Origin: JALZDI01 sp965653225
Lineage (GTDB): Bacteria; Actinomycetota; Actinomycetes; Propionibacteriales; Nocardioidaceae
DNA length: 21,761 bases
Reading direction: 5' to 3'
Assembly: GCA_965653225.1 (NCBI GenBank)
Contig: CBFGZI010000055.1
Coordinates: forward strand, 1 to 21,761
The notes under the pieces were generated by a model. It ran no database searches and had not been told where the DNA came from. It worked only from the letters and a program-made list of their open reading frames with translations. Every line of letters begins with the position of its first letter. The first letter of the stretch is position 1. The translations under genes were made by a program, and so were the position numbers. This document shows, one piece after another, positions 14,191 through 20,612 of this stretch.

Positions 14191-15138
14191 ATGCGCTTCG
14201 ACTCGCTCCTCGACACCGTCGGCGGCACGCCGCTGGTGGGTCTGCCGCACATGTCCCCGTCGCCCGACGTACGGCTGTGGGCGAAGCTCGAGGACCAGAA
14301 CCCCACCGGCTCGATCAAGGACCGGGTCGGGCTGGCGATGGTCGCGGCCGCGGAGAAGGACGGCACGCTGCGGCCGGGGAGCACGATCCTCGAGCCCACC
14401 TCGGGCAACACCGGTATCTCGCTGGCGATGGCCGCCAAGCTGCGCGGCTACCGGCTGGTGTGCGTCATGCCGGAGAACACCTCCGAGGAGCGCCGCCAGC
14501 TGCTGCGGATGTGGGGCGCGGAGATCGTCGCCTCACCTGCGGCCGGCGGCTCCAACGAGGCGGTGCGGGTGGCCAAGGGCCTGGCCGAGGAGCACCCCGA
14601 CTGGGTGATGCTCTACCAGTACGGCAACCCCGCGAACGCGCAGGCGCACTACGAGGGCACCGCGGCGGAGGTGCTCGCCGACCTGCCGACCGTCACGCAC
14701 TTCGTGGCCGGGCTCGGCACCACCGGAACGCTGATGGGCGCCGGCCGGTACTTCCGCGAGCACAAGCCGGGGGTGCAGGTCGTCGCGGCGGAGCCGCGTT
14801 ACGGCGAGCTGGTCTACGGCCTGCGCAACCTCGAGGAGGGGTTCGTGCCCGAGCTGTACGACGACTCGCTCATCGACGGGCGCTTCTCGGTCGGTCCGCG
14901 CGACGCCGTACGCCGGGTGCGGCAGCTGCTCGAGCTGGAGGGCATCTTCGCCGGCATCTCGACCGGCGCGATCCTGCACGCCGCGCTGGCGCAGGCGGCC
15001 AAGTCGCAGAAGGCGGGCGAGGGCGCCGACATCGCCTTCGTGGTGGCCGACGGCGGCTGGAAGTACCTCTCTACTGGCGCGTACGAGGGCACCATCGACG
15101 AGGCCGAGGACCGGCTCGAGGGCCAGCTCTGGGCCTGA
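14191..15138 (+). CDS. cysM: O-phosphoserine-dependent cysteine synthase CysM
   Basis: PLP enzyme (fold type II) of 315 residues that makes CysO-bound cysteine from O-phosphoserine and CysO-thiocarboxylate. The PLP lysine is Lys43 in NPTGSIKDR, and the substrate loop TSGNTG is at residues 70-75. Arg212 in YGLRNLEEGF aligns, with an offset of 8, with Arg220 of M. tuberculosis CysM, the residue that recognises O-phosphoserine. This supports the CysO route rather than O-acetylserine and sulfide. The C-terminus LEGQLWA matches the flexible tail that closes the active site of the mycobacterial enzyme. It is the last gene of the unit; the M. tuberculosis rhomboid gene that follows is missing, and a structured intergenic element lies there instead. 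Confidence 0.95.
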   Translation: MRFDSLLDTVGGTPLVGLPHMSPSPDVRLWAKLEDQNPTGSIKDRVGLAMVAAAEKDGTLRPGSTILEPTSGNTGISLAMAAKLRGYRLVCVMPENTSEERRQLLRMWGAEIVASPAAGGSNEAVRVAKGLAEEHPDWVMLYQYGNPANAQAHYEGTAAEVLADLPTVTHFVAGLGTTGTLMGAGRYFREHKPGVQVVAAEPRYGELVYGLRNLEEGFVPELYDDSLIDGRFSVGPRDAVRRVRQLLELEGIFAGISTGAILHAALAQAAKSQKAGEGADIAFVVADGGWKYLSTGAYEGTIDEAEDRLEGQLWA

Positions 15139-15164
15139 CCCCCCTGCCTGACCGGAGCCCCGCG

Positions 15165-15228
15165 CGTCGAGTGGCGCGTTCCGGCTGGTTTGAGCCGGGT
15201 CGAGCCGACCACTTCGCGCCACTCGACG
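15165..15228. repeat. Long structured palindrome between cysM and murI (14-bp outer stem, two inner hairpins)
   Basis: CGTCGAGTGGCGCG (15165-15178) is the exact reverse complement of 15215-15228. Inside are CCGGCT/AGCCGG (15181-15198, 6-nt loop) and GGTCG/CGACC (15198-15210, 3-nt loop), so the RNA could fold as a cloverleaf-like unit. It lies about 27 nt past the cysM stop and may end that operon. The shape also resembles REP or MITE-type dispersed palindromes. The rest of this 166-bp gap contains only the murI promoter. Confidence 0.6.
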
Positions 15229-15291
15229 GGGCGCACGGGTTAGACCCGTCACACCGTGCTCTGAGTCGCAGCAAGCGGGGGTCAGTACCCG

Positions 15292-15297
15292 TAGTCT
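15292..15297 (+). promoter_or_regulatory. Probable -10 element of a leaderless murI promoter
   Basis: TAGTCT ends 7 nt before the murI ATG at 15305, the same spacing as for mec and rph; no ribosome site intervenes. Confidence 0.5.
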
Positions 15298-15304
15298 CTG
15301 TGGG

Positions 15305-16111
15305 ATGGCAGACGCACCGATCGGCATCTTCGACTCGGGCTTCGGTGGCCTCACCGTGGCCCGGGCAGTGCTGGACCAGCTGCCGCACGAGCCGGTGCTC
15401 TACCTCGGCGACACCGCGCGCCAGCCGTACGGCCCGAAGCCGATCGGCGAGGTCCGCGAGTACGCCCTCGAGTGCCTCGACCACCTCGTCGACCAGGGCG
15501 TCAAGGCGCTGGTGATCGCCTGCAACTCCGCCAGCGCGGCGGTGCTGCGCGACGCGCGTGAGCGCTACCCCGTGCCCGTCGTCGAGGTGATCCTGCCGGC
15601 CACCCGCCGGGCCGTCGCCGCGACGAGAACCGGCCAGGTGGGCGTGATCTGCACCGAGGCCACCGCGACGTCGCTGGCCTACGACGACGCCTTCGCCGCG
15701 GCGCCGCACGTGAAGCTGCGCACCCAGGCGTGCCCGCGGTTCGTGGAGTTCGTCGAGGATGGCGTGACCAGCGGACCGGAGCTGCTCGCCGCCGCGCACG
15801 ACTACCTCGACCCGCTGGCGGCGCACGGCGTCGACACGCTGATCCTCGGGTGCACGCACTACCCCTTGCTGACCGGCGCGATCTCCTACGTCATGGGCGA
15901 CGAGGTGACGCTGGTGTCCAGCGCGGAGGAGACCGCCAAGGACGTCTACGGCCTGCTGGTCCGGCTCGGCCTGGAGCGCGACGACGCCCTACCGGCGCCG
16001 GAGCACCGCTTCCTCACCACCGGCCAGCCGGCGGAGTTCCGCGACGTCGGCCGCCGGTTCCTGGGGCCAGAGCTCGACGTCGTCGACCAGTTCGCCTGGA
16101 TGCGACTGTGA
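15305..16111 (+). CDS. murI: Glutamate racemase
   Basis: Converts L- to D-glutamate for peptidoglycan; cytoplasmic, 268 residues. IGIFDSGFGGLTVAR is the N-terminal signature. The two catalytic cysteines are Cys73 in ACNSASA and Cys183 in GCTHYPLL, and the Asp10-Ser11 pair and Asp36 (LGDTARQPYG) of the active site are in place. It leads the unit murI-MBL hydrolase: its TGA overlaps the GTG of the next gene. ATG 15305 is supported by the -10 element 7 nt upstream. Confidence 0.95.
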   Translation: MADAPIGIFDSGFGGLTVARAVLDQLPHEPVLYLGDTARQPYGPKPIGEVREYALECLDHLVDQGVKALVIACNSASAAVLRDARERYPVPVVEVILPATRRAVAATRTGQVGVICTEATATSLAYDDAFAAAPHVKLRTQACPRFVEFVEDGVTSGPELLAAAHDYLDPLAAHGVDTLILGCTHYPLLTGAISYVMGDEVTLVSSAEETAKDVYGLLVRLGLERDDALPAPEHRFLTTGQPAEFRDVGRRFLGPELDVVDQFAWMRL

Positions 16112-16866
16112 AGCTCACGATCGTCGGCATGTCCGGCTCCTACCCCGGCCCGGAGTCCCCCGCCTCCTGCTACCTCGTGGAGCAGGAGCACGAGGGACGT
16201 GTCTTCCGGCTGCTGCTCGACCTCGGCAGCGGCGCGCTCGGTGCGCTGCAGCGCTACGTCGAGCTCGACCAGGTCGACGCCGTGCTGCTGAGCCACCTGC
16301 ACGCCGACCACTGCCTCGACCTGTGCGGCTACTACGTCGTGCGCAAGTACGCCCCGGGCGCGCCGATGCCGCGCATCCCGGTGTACGGACCGGAGGGCGC
16401 GGCCGACCGGATGGCCCGGGCCTACGACCTCGAGCCCAGCCCGGGCATGCACGAGGAGTTCGACTTCCGCACGTTCCCCGGCGAGCCGTTCTCGGTCGGT
16501 CCGTTCGTGGTGCGCACGGCCCGCGTGGCGCACCCGGTGCCGGCGTACGCGATCAGGCTCGAGACCGCCGGCTCCACGCTTGTCTACAGCGGCGACACCG
16601 GTGCCTGCGACGCGCTGGTCGACATCGCCGACCACGCCGACCTGCTGCTGTGCGAGGCGTCGTTCGTCGAGGCGCCCGACAACCCGCCCGACCTGCACCT
16701 CACCGGCCGGCAGGCGGGGGAGCACGCCGCGCGCGCGGACGTACGCCGGCTGGTGCTCACGCACATCCCGCCGCACATCGACGCCAAGCTGGTGTTCCGC
16801 GAGGCCGAGGGCGTGTTCCCCGGTGACCTCGACGTCGCTCGTGCGGGGGCCACCTACACCCTGTGA
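16108..16866 (+). CDS. Metallo-beta-lactamase-fold hydrolase, Rv1339-like (probable cyclic nucleotide phosphodiesterase)
   Basis: 252 residues, soluble. The zinc motif HLHADH (His63, His65, Asp67, His68) is intact. Later metal ligands are probably the His in RVAHPVPAYAI, the Asp in YSGDTGACD and the His in LTHIPPHID. It sits between murI and rph, as does Rv1339 in M. tuberculosis, which has been reported as an atypical cAMP phosphodiesterase; here the activity is inferred from homology and position. The GTG start at 16108 overlaps the murI stop (GTGA), so it is translated by coupling. An RNase Z-like or other phosphodiesterase function is the main alternative. Confidence 0.85.
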   Translation: MKLTIVGMSGSYPGPESPASCYLVEQEHEGRVFRLLLDLGSGALGALQRYVELDQVDAVLLSHLHADHCLDLCGYYVVRKYAPGAPMPRIPVYGPEGAADRMARAYDLEPSPGMHEEFDFRTFPGEPFSVGPFVVRTARVAHPVPAYAIRLETAGSTLVYSGDTGACDALVDIADHADLLLCEASFVEAPDNPPDLHLTGRQAGEHAARADVRRLVLTHIPPHIDAKLVFREAEGVFPGDLDVARAGATYTL

Positions 16867-16882
16867 CGTCGCCGGTCGTCGG

Positions 16883-16888
16883 TAGGGT
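16883..16888 (+). promoter_or_regulatory. Probable -10 element of a leaderless rph-rdgB promoter
   Basis: TAGGGT ends 7 nt before the ATG at 16896. The same hexamer, with 6-nt spacing, precedes pncB. Confidence 0.5.
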
Positions 16889-16895
16889 TCCCGGC

Positions 16896-17615
16896 ATGAA
16901 CCGTGTCGACGGACGCCAACCCGACCAGCTGCGACCCATCCGGCTGAGCCGCCACTGGCTCGACCACGCCGCCGGTTCCGTGCTGGTCGAGTTCGGCCGC
17001 ACCCGCGTGCTGTGCGCGGCCAGCGCATCGTCGGGTGTCCCGCGGTGGCGCAAGGACTCCGGGCTCGGCTGGGTGACCGCCGAGTACGCCATGCTGCCCA
17101 GCTCGACGCACACCCGCTCCGACCGCGAGTCGGTGAAGGGCCGGGTCGGTGGCCGCACGCACGAGATCTCGCGCCTGGTCGGCCGGTCGCTGCGCGCGAT
17201 CATCGACTACAAGGCCTTGGGCGAGAACACCATCGTGCTCGACTGCGACGTCCTGCAGGCCGACGGCGGCACCCGCACCGCCGCGATCACCGGCGCCTAC
17301 GTCGCGCTCGCCGACGCGGTCGCGCACCTGCGCGGGGAGGGCTCCCTGACCGGCGAGCCGCTGACCGGGTCGGTGGCCGCGGTGTCGGTGGGCATCGTCG
17401 ACGGCACGCCGATGCTCGACCTGGCCTACGAGGAGGACGTGCGCGCCGGCACCGACATGAACGTCGTGATGACCGGCGACGGGCGGTTCGTCGAGGTGCA
17501 GGGCACCGCCGAGGGCACGCCGTTCGACCGTGCCGAGCTCGACACCCTGCTCGAGGTGGCCGCCGCGGGCTGCGCCGACCTCAGCCGCATGCAGCAGGAG
17601 GCGCTGGCCGAGTGA
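16896..17615 (+). CDS. rph: Ribonuclease PH
   Basis: Phosphorolytic 3'-5' exoribonuclease that trims tRNA 3' ends; 239 residues, normal length. Typical features are RVDGRQPDQLRPIRL at the start, the GSVLVEFGRTRVLCAAS strand and the phosphate-binding basic segment TRSDRESVKGRVGGRTHEISRLVGRSLRA (about 77-105). Further on come LDCDVLQADGGTRTAAITGAYVAL, with its acidic metal residues, and VQGTAEGTPF. The start chosen is ATG 16896; an upstream in-frame start (16863) overlaps the previous stop and lacks support. The stop overlaps the rdgB GTG. Confidence 0.95.
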   Translation: MNRVDGRQPDQLRPIRLSRHWLDHAAGSVLVEFGRTRVLCAASASSGVPRWRKDSGLGWVTAEYAMLPSSTHTRSDRESVKGRVGGRTHEISRLVGRSLRAIIDYKALGENTIVLDCDVLQADGGTRTAAITGAYVALADAVAHLRGEGSLTGEPLTGSVAAVSVGIVDGTPMLDLAYEEDVRAGTDMNVVMTGDGRFVEVQGTAEGTPFDRAELDTLLEVAAAGCADLSRMQQEALAE

Positions 17616-18214
17616 CCCAGGTGCTGCTGGCCTCGCGCAACCGCAAGAAGCTCGCCGAGATGCAGCGCATCCTGGCGCCGCTCGTGCCCGACGTCGAGGT
17701 GCTCGGCCTCGACGACGTGGCGGCCTACGACGAGCCGCGCGAGACCGAGCCGACGTTCGAGGGCAACGCGCTGATCAAGGCGCGCGCCGCGCTGGAGGCG
17801 ACCGGGCTGCCGTCGCTGGCCGACGACAGCGGGTTGTGCGTCGACGCGCTCAACGGGATGCCGGGCGTGCTCTCCGCGCGCTGGTCCGGCACTGCGAAGG
17901 ACGACCGGCGCAACAACGAGCTGCTGCTGTCGCAGCTCGCCGACGTGCCCGACGAGCGGCGGGGTGCGCGGTTCGTCGCGGCGGTGGCGTTCTCCCGACG
18001 CGACGGCGAGGACGTCGTCACCGGTGAGATGCCGGGCCGCGTGATCCGCGAGATGCGCGGCGCGGGCGGGTTCGGCTACGACGTGGTGTTCGTGCCCGAC
18101 GGCTACGACATCACCACCGCGCAGATGGACATGGCGCTCAAGGACGAGCTGAGCCACCGCGGCAAGGCGCTGCGCGCTGTCGCGCCCATCGTGGCAAAGG
18201 CTCTGGCGTCGTGA
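17612..18214 (+). CDS. rdgB: RdgB/HAM1 non-canonical purine NTP pyrophosphatase
   Basis: Hydrolyses dITP, ITP and XTP to monophosphates, keeping deaminated purines out of DNA and RNA; 200 residues. Motifs are LLASRNRKKLAEM at the N-terminus, TFEGNALIKARAA, the catalytic ADDSGLCVDALNGMPGVLSARW (Asp71/Asp72), GFGYDVVFVP and SHRGKAL. The usual TMAEL-type stretch before SHR is changed to QMDMALKDELSHR. The GTG start overlaps the rph stop (GTGA), so expression is coupled to rph, the order conserved in actinobacteria. It ends 21 bp from the 3' end of the convergent tRNA gene. Confidence 0.94.
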   Translation: MTQVLLASRNRKKLAEMQRILAPLVPDVEVLGLDDVAAYDEPRETEPTFEGNALIKARAALEATGLPSLADDSGLCVDALNGMPGVLSARWSGTAKDDRRNNELLLSQLADVPDERRGARFVAAVAFSRRDGEDVVTGEMPGRVIREMRGAGGFGYDVVFVPDGYDITTAQMDMALKDELSHRGKALRAVAPIVAKALAS

Positions 18215-18235
18215 ACCTGATCGTCGGTGTCTGTG

Positions 18236-18310
18236 TGGGGCCGGTGAGATTCGAACTCACACTGTCAGCATCCTAAGTGCTGTGCCTCCTGCCTGTTGGG
18301 CTACGACCCC
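18236..18310 (-). tRNA. tRNA with anticodon UAG (nominally Leu) but short, class I variable arm
   Basis: Seventy-five bases fold as a full cloverleaf. The acceptor GGGGTCG/CGGCCCC has one T-G pair and discriminator A. T8-A9 follow, then a 3-bp D-stem with a 10-12 nt loop containing GG. The anticodon stem is CAGCA/TGCTG with loop CTTAGGA, so the anticodon is TAG, followed by G37. The variable region is five bases (ACAGT), and the T-arm is GTGAG/CTCAC with loop TTCGAAT. CCA is not encoded. UAG reads the leucine codon CUA, and A73 and G37 suit tRNA-Leu, but bacterial tRNA-Leu has a long variable arm that this gene lacks. Its amino-acid identity is therefore uncertain. Confidence 0.85.
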
Positions 18311-18350
18311 TTTGCCTGCACATCCTAGGAGGCGCCGATCCAGGAGGACC

Positions 18351-18869
18351 TCAAGCAGCCGGAGACTCCTCGACGGTGAGTTCCGACTGCTGCGCGCGAC
18401 CCTCTGCGTGCCGTCGGTTGCGCCCGGCGTAGGTCGGAGTCTGCGCATGGCAATTGGGGCAGATGAAGCGCAAATTCTCTCGCCGGTTGTCCAGGTAGTT
18501 CCCATTGATGTGATCCACGTGCAGGATCAACGGTTTGAGCATCCAGGAGCCGTTGTTCCCGCAGATCGCACACAGGTAAGGCCTCCCAGTTCTCAGTAGT
18601 GCGTTGCGAAGCACGGGTGGCTTGGCGCGCGGTGACCCCGGCGGCATCAGGACCAGTTTCTCCTGGGCCGGAATCCGAGGCGGAAACTTCTGTCCACGAC
18701 TCCACGCCTGACCGGTGAAATGGCTCGTGTCGAGCCCCAGCTTTTTGATAGTGCGGCTGACGTGGGCATGGGTGCCGCCCGCTTGGACAAGGCCGAGGTA
18801 GCGCAGGACACCGGCGATCGACAGTGAGTTCGCGACGGCCTCTTCGAGAATCTCTTTGGTGTATTTCAT
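18351..18869 (-). CDS. HNH endonuclease with N-terminal helical DNA-binding segment
   Basis: 172 residues. The N-terminus (TKEILEEAVANSLSIAGVLRYLGL, about 4-27) looks like a helix-turn-helix found in phage and homing-type HNH proteins. The nuclease core has the zinc cysteines Cys100/Cys103 (LCAICG) and Cys137/Cys140 (FICPNCH). It also has the catalytic VDHINGN (Asp119, His120) and the Asn of NRRENL, so it looks active. The gene is clearly less GC-rich than its neighbours, which suggests acquisition. It lies 40 bp upstream of the tRNA on the same strand. A TAGCGT element ends 6 nt before the ATG. It may be a free-standing homing endonuclease; no intron or intein is seen in the window. Confidence 0.85.
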   Translation of the reverse strand: MKYTKEILEEAVANSLSIAGVLRYLGLVQAGGTHAHVSRTIKKLGLDTSHFTGQAWSRGQKFPPRIPAQEKLVLMPPGSPRAKPPVLRNALLRTGRPYLCAICGNNGSWMLKPLILHVDHINGNYLDNRRENLRFICPNCHAQTPTYAGRNRRHAEGRAQQSELTVEESPAA

Positions 18870-18875
18870 GATGTG

Positions 18876-18881
18876 ACGCTA
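18876..18881 (-). promoter_or_regulatory. Probable -10 element of a leaderless HNH gene promoter
   Basis: TAGCGT on the minus strand ends 6 nt before the ATG at 18869; the spacing matches the other leaderless candidates. Confidence 0.4.
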
Positions 18882-18941
18882 GAGGCGACCACCGACTTCT
18901 CGTTCGTGCCAAGTCTCCTGCGCCGTTGAGAGCCGAGGGGG

Positions 18942-19424
18942 TCAGACGCCCATCTCGCGACGGAGCTTGGCGACATGGCCGGTCGCCTTCACGTTGTACA
19001 TCGCCCGCTCGACCTTGCCGTCCTCGTCGACCACGAATGTCGACCGGATGACGCCCTCGACGGTCTTGCCGTACATCTTCTTCTCGCCGTACGCGCCGTA
19101 GGCCTGCATCACCGACTTGTCCGCGTCGGACAGCAGGGGGATCGTCAGCGAGTCGTTGGCGCGGAACTTGGCCAGCTTCTCCGGCTTGTCGGGGGAGATG
19201 CCCAGGACCGACACGCCTGCGGCCTGCAGCGAGTCGAGGCTGTCGGAGAAGTCGCAGGCCTGCGTCGTGCAGCCCGGCGTCATCGCGGCGGGGTAGAAGT
19301 AGACGACGACCTTCCGACCGGCGAAGTCGCTCAGCGAGACGGTCTTGCCGGTGTCGTCGAGGAGGCTGAAGCCGGGGGCGGTGTCCCCGGGCTCGAGTCG
19401 CTGGCTGCTCACGTGGGGCTCCAT
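18942..19424 (-). CDS. bcp: Thioredoxin-dependent peroxiredoxin, Bcp/PrxQ type
   Basis: Reduces hydrogen peroxide and organic hydroperoxides; cytoplasmic, 160 residues. The peroxidatic Cys52 (with Pro50 of the TPxC motif) and the likely resolving Cys57 are in AMTPGCTTQACDF, the five-residue spacing typical of Bcp. VVVYFYPA, SPDKPEKLAKF and STFVVDEDGKVERAMYNVKATGH are family-typical. The start is ATG 19424; GTG 19412 is a possible alternative and would still leave the fold complete. The gene is divergent from the nickel/cobalt transporter operon, with the Nur-like box in the shared 160-bp region, so joint nickel-linked control is possible but unproven. Confidence 0.92.
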   Translation of the reverse strand: MEPHVSSQRLEPGDTAPGFSLLDDTGKTVSLSDFAGRKVVVYFYPAAMTPGCTTQACDFSDSLDSLQAAGVSVLGISPDKPEKLAKFRANDSLTIPLLSDADKSVMQAYGAYGEKKMYGKTVEGVIRSTFVVDEDGKVERAMYNVKATGHVAKLRREMGV

Positions 19425-19477
19425 CCGTTGGGTGCGCTGCGGCCGAGTCTGCCCGACTCCGCCGCCGTGGGGGCTTA

Positions 19478-19494
19478 TTGCAAATCCTTTGCAA
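19478..19494. promoter_or_regulatory. Nur box (nickel-responsive Fur-family operator), exact consensus match
   Basis: TTGCAA-ATCCT-TTGCAA equals the published Streptomyces coelicolor Nur box, tTGCaa-N5-ttGCAA; the wider palindrome is TTGCAAA-TCC-TTTGCAA. It overlaps the -35 region of the cbiM promoter (TATGAT at 19500), the position expected for a repressor that blocks uptake when nickel is plentiful. AT-rich bases here stand out from the GC-rich surroundings. Confidence 0.8.
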
Positions 19495-19499
19495 CTAAC

Positions 19500-19505
19500 T
19501 ATGAT
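19500..19505 (+). promoter_or_regulatory. -10 element of the cbiM operon promoter
   Basis: TATGAT is the best -10 match in the window, 16 bp after the TTGCAA at 19478-19483, which could act as -35. The start would be near 19512, leaving a leader of about 70 nt before the ATG, too short for a cobalamin riboswitch. Confidence 0.65.
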
Positions 19506-19584
19506 CGGCAACAGTGGCCCGGCCAGGTGCGGGGGTGTCGACCAGGCCCGCGAAGACCATCTCACCACCGACGGAGTCCACCCG

Positions 19585-20298
19585 ATGCACGTACCCGACG
19601 GGTTCCTCGACGCCCCCACCTCCCTGGCCACCGCGGGAGTCGCCACCGCGGGTGTCGCGGTCGCCCTGCGCGGCGCTCGGCGCGAGCTCGACGAGCGCAC
19701 CGCGCCCATGGCCGGGCTGGTCGCCGCGTTCGTGTTCGCCGTGCAGATGCTCAACTTCCCGGTCGGAGCGGGCACCAGCGGGCACCTGCTCGGCGGCGCG
19801 CTGGCGGCGGTGCTGGTCGGCCCCTACACCGGCGTGCTCTGCGTCAGCGTCGTGCTGGTGGTCCAGGCCCTGCTGTTCGCCGACGGCGGCACCACCGCGC
19901 TCGGGACCAACATCACGCTGATGGCCCTGGTCACCGTCGTGGTCGGCTGGCTGGTGTTCCAGGTCGTCCAGCGGGCGCTGCCCACCTCGACCCGCATGGT
20001 TGCGCCGGCCGCTGCCGCGGGTGCCCTGCTCTCGGTGCCGGTGGCAGCCCTCGGCTTCACCGGGCTCTACCTGGTGGGCGGCACCGCGCCCATCGACCCG
20101 GGCACGCTGGTCACCGCGATGCTCGGCTGGCACGTGCTGATCGGGATCGGGGAGGCCGTCATCACCGGCCTGACCGTCGCCAGCATCACCGCGGTGCGGC
20201 CCGACCTCGTGTACGGCGCGCGGCGCGTGCTCGAGACGCGCGAGCTCGAGATCCGCACTCCGCACGAGGTCACGCGGAGCACGGAGGAGGTCGCGTGA
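19585..20298 (+). CDS. cbiM: ECF transporter S component for nickel/cobalt (CbiM/NikM)
   Basis: Substrate-binding membrane subunit of a nickel or cobalt energy-coupling-factor importer; 237 residues with about seven membrane helices. The N-terminus must be exactly Met1-His2 (MHVPDGFLDAP), because the amino group and His2 bind the metal, and this fixes the start at 19585. His67 in TSGHLLGG coincides with the metal ligand His67 of NikM2. The Nur-type operator upstream favours nickel as substrate; sequence alone cannot separate nickel from cobalt. Its TGA overlaps the GTG of the next gene. Confidence 0.92.
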   Translation: MHVPDGFLDAPTSLATAGVATAGVAVALRGARRELDERTAPMAGLVAAFVFAVQMLNFPVGAGTSGHLLGGALAAVLVGPYTGVLCVSVVLVVQALLFADGGTTALGTNITLMALVTVVVGWLVFQVVQRALPTSTRMVAPAAAAGALLSVPVAALGFTGLYLVGGTAPIDPGTLVTAMLGWHVLIGIGEAVITGLTVASITAVRPDLVYGARRVLETRELEIRTPHEVTRSTEEVA

Positions 20299-20612
20299 GC
20301 GCGCGCCGGTTCTTCGTCGTCTTCGCCCTGGTGGCGGTGGTCCTCGCCGGCGTGGTCAGCCTGTTCGCCTCCTCCGCGCCCGACGGCCTCAACCGCGTCG
20401 CGCAGGACCACGGGATCGCCGCGCAACAGCAGCACGCCGGCGACCGCCCGATGGCCGGCTACGGCGTGCGTGGCGTCGCCACGCCCTGGCTGTCCCAGGG
20501 CATCGCCGGCGTCGCCGGTGTCGGCGTCGTGCTGGCCCTGACCAGCGGGCTTGCGTTCGCCGTGCGCCGCAAGCGCGCGGCGCCCTCGGCCGGGCGGACC
20601 GATGGGCGCTGA
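20295..20612 (+). CDS. PDGLE-domain/CbiN-like subunit of the nickel/cobalt ECF transporter
   Basis: Small accessory membrane protein, 105 residues. Two membrane helices (about 5-25 and 66-92) flank an extracytoplasmic loop that begins SSAPDGLNRVAQDHG. The PDGL motif is that of the PDGLE family, which replaces or resembles CbiN/NikN and is needed for metal loading of the S component. The usual Glu of PDGLE is Asn here. The GTG start lies in a GTGA overlap with cbiM, and the 3' end overlaps cbiQ by 11 bases. Confidence 0.85.
   Translation: MSARRFFVVFALVAVVLAGVVSLFASSAPDGLNRVAQDHGIAAQQQHAGDRPMAGYGVRGVATPWLSQGIAGVAGVGVVLALTSGLAFAVRRKRAAPSAGRTDGR

Noticed and set aside
19512..19584. Cobalamin riboswitch before cbiM
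   Set aside because: The leader is only about 70 nt, too short for the cobalamin aptamer, and no B12-box-like sequence is seen; the Nur box explains regulation better.
18975..20612. A 545-codon plus-strand frame covering bcp and cbiM
   Set aside because: Only the last 105 codons (from GTG 20295) form a real protein, the PDGLE-type subunit; the rest is antisense to bcp or out of frame with cbiM.
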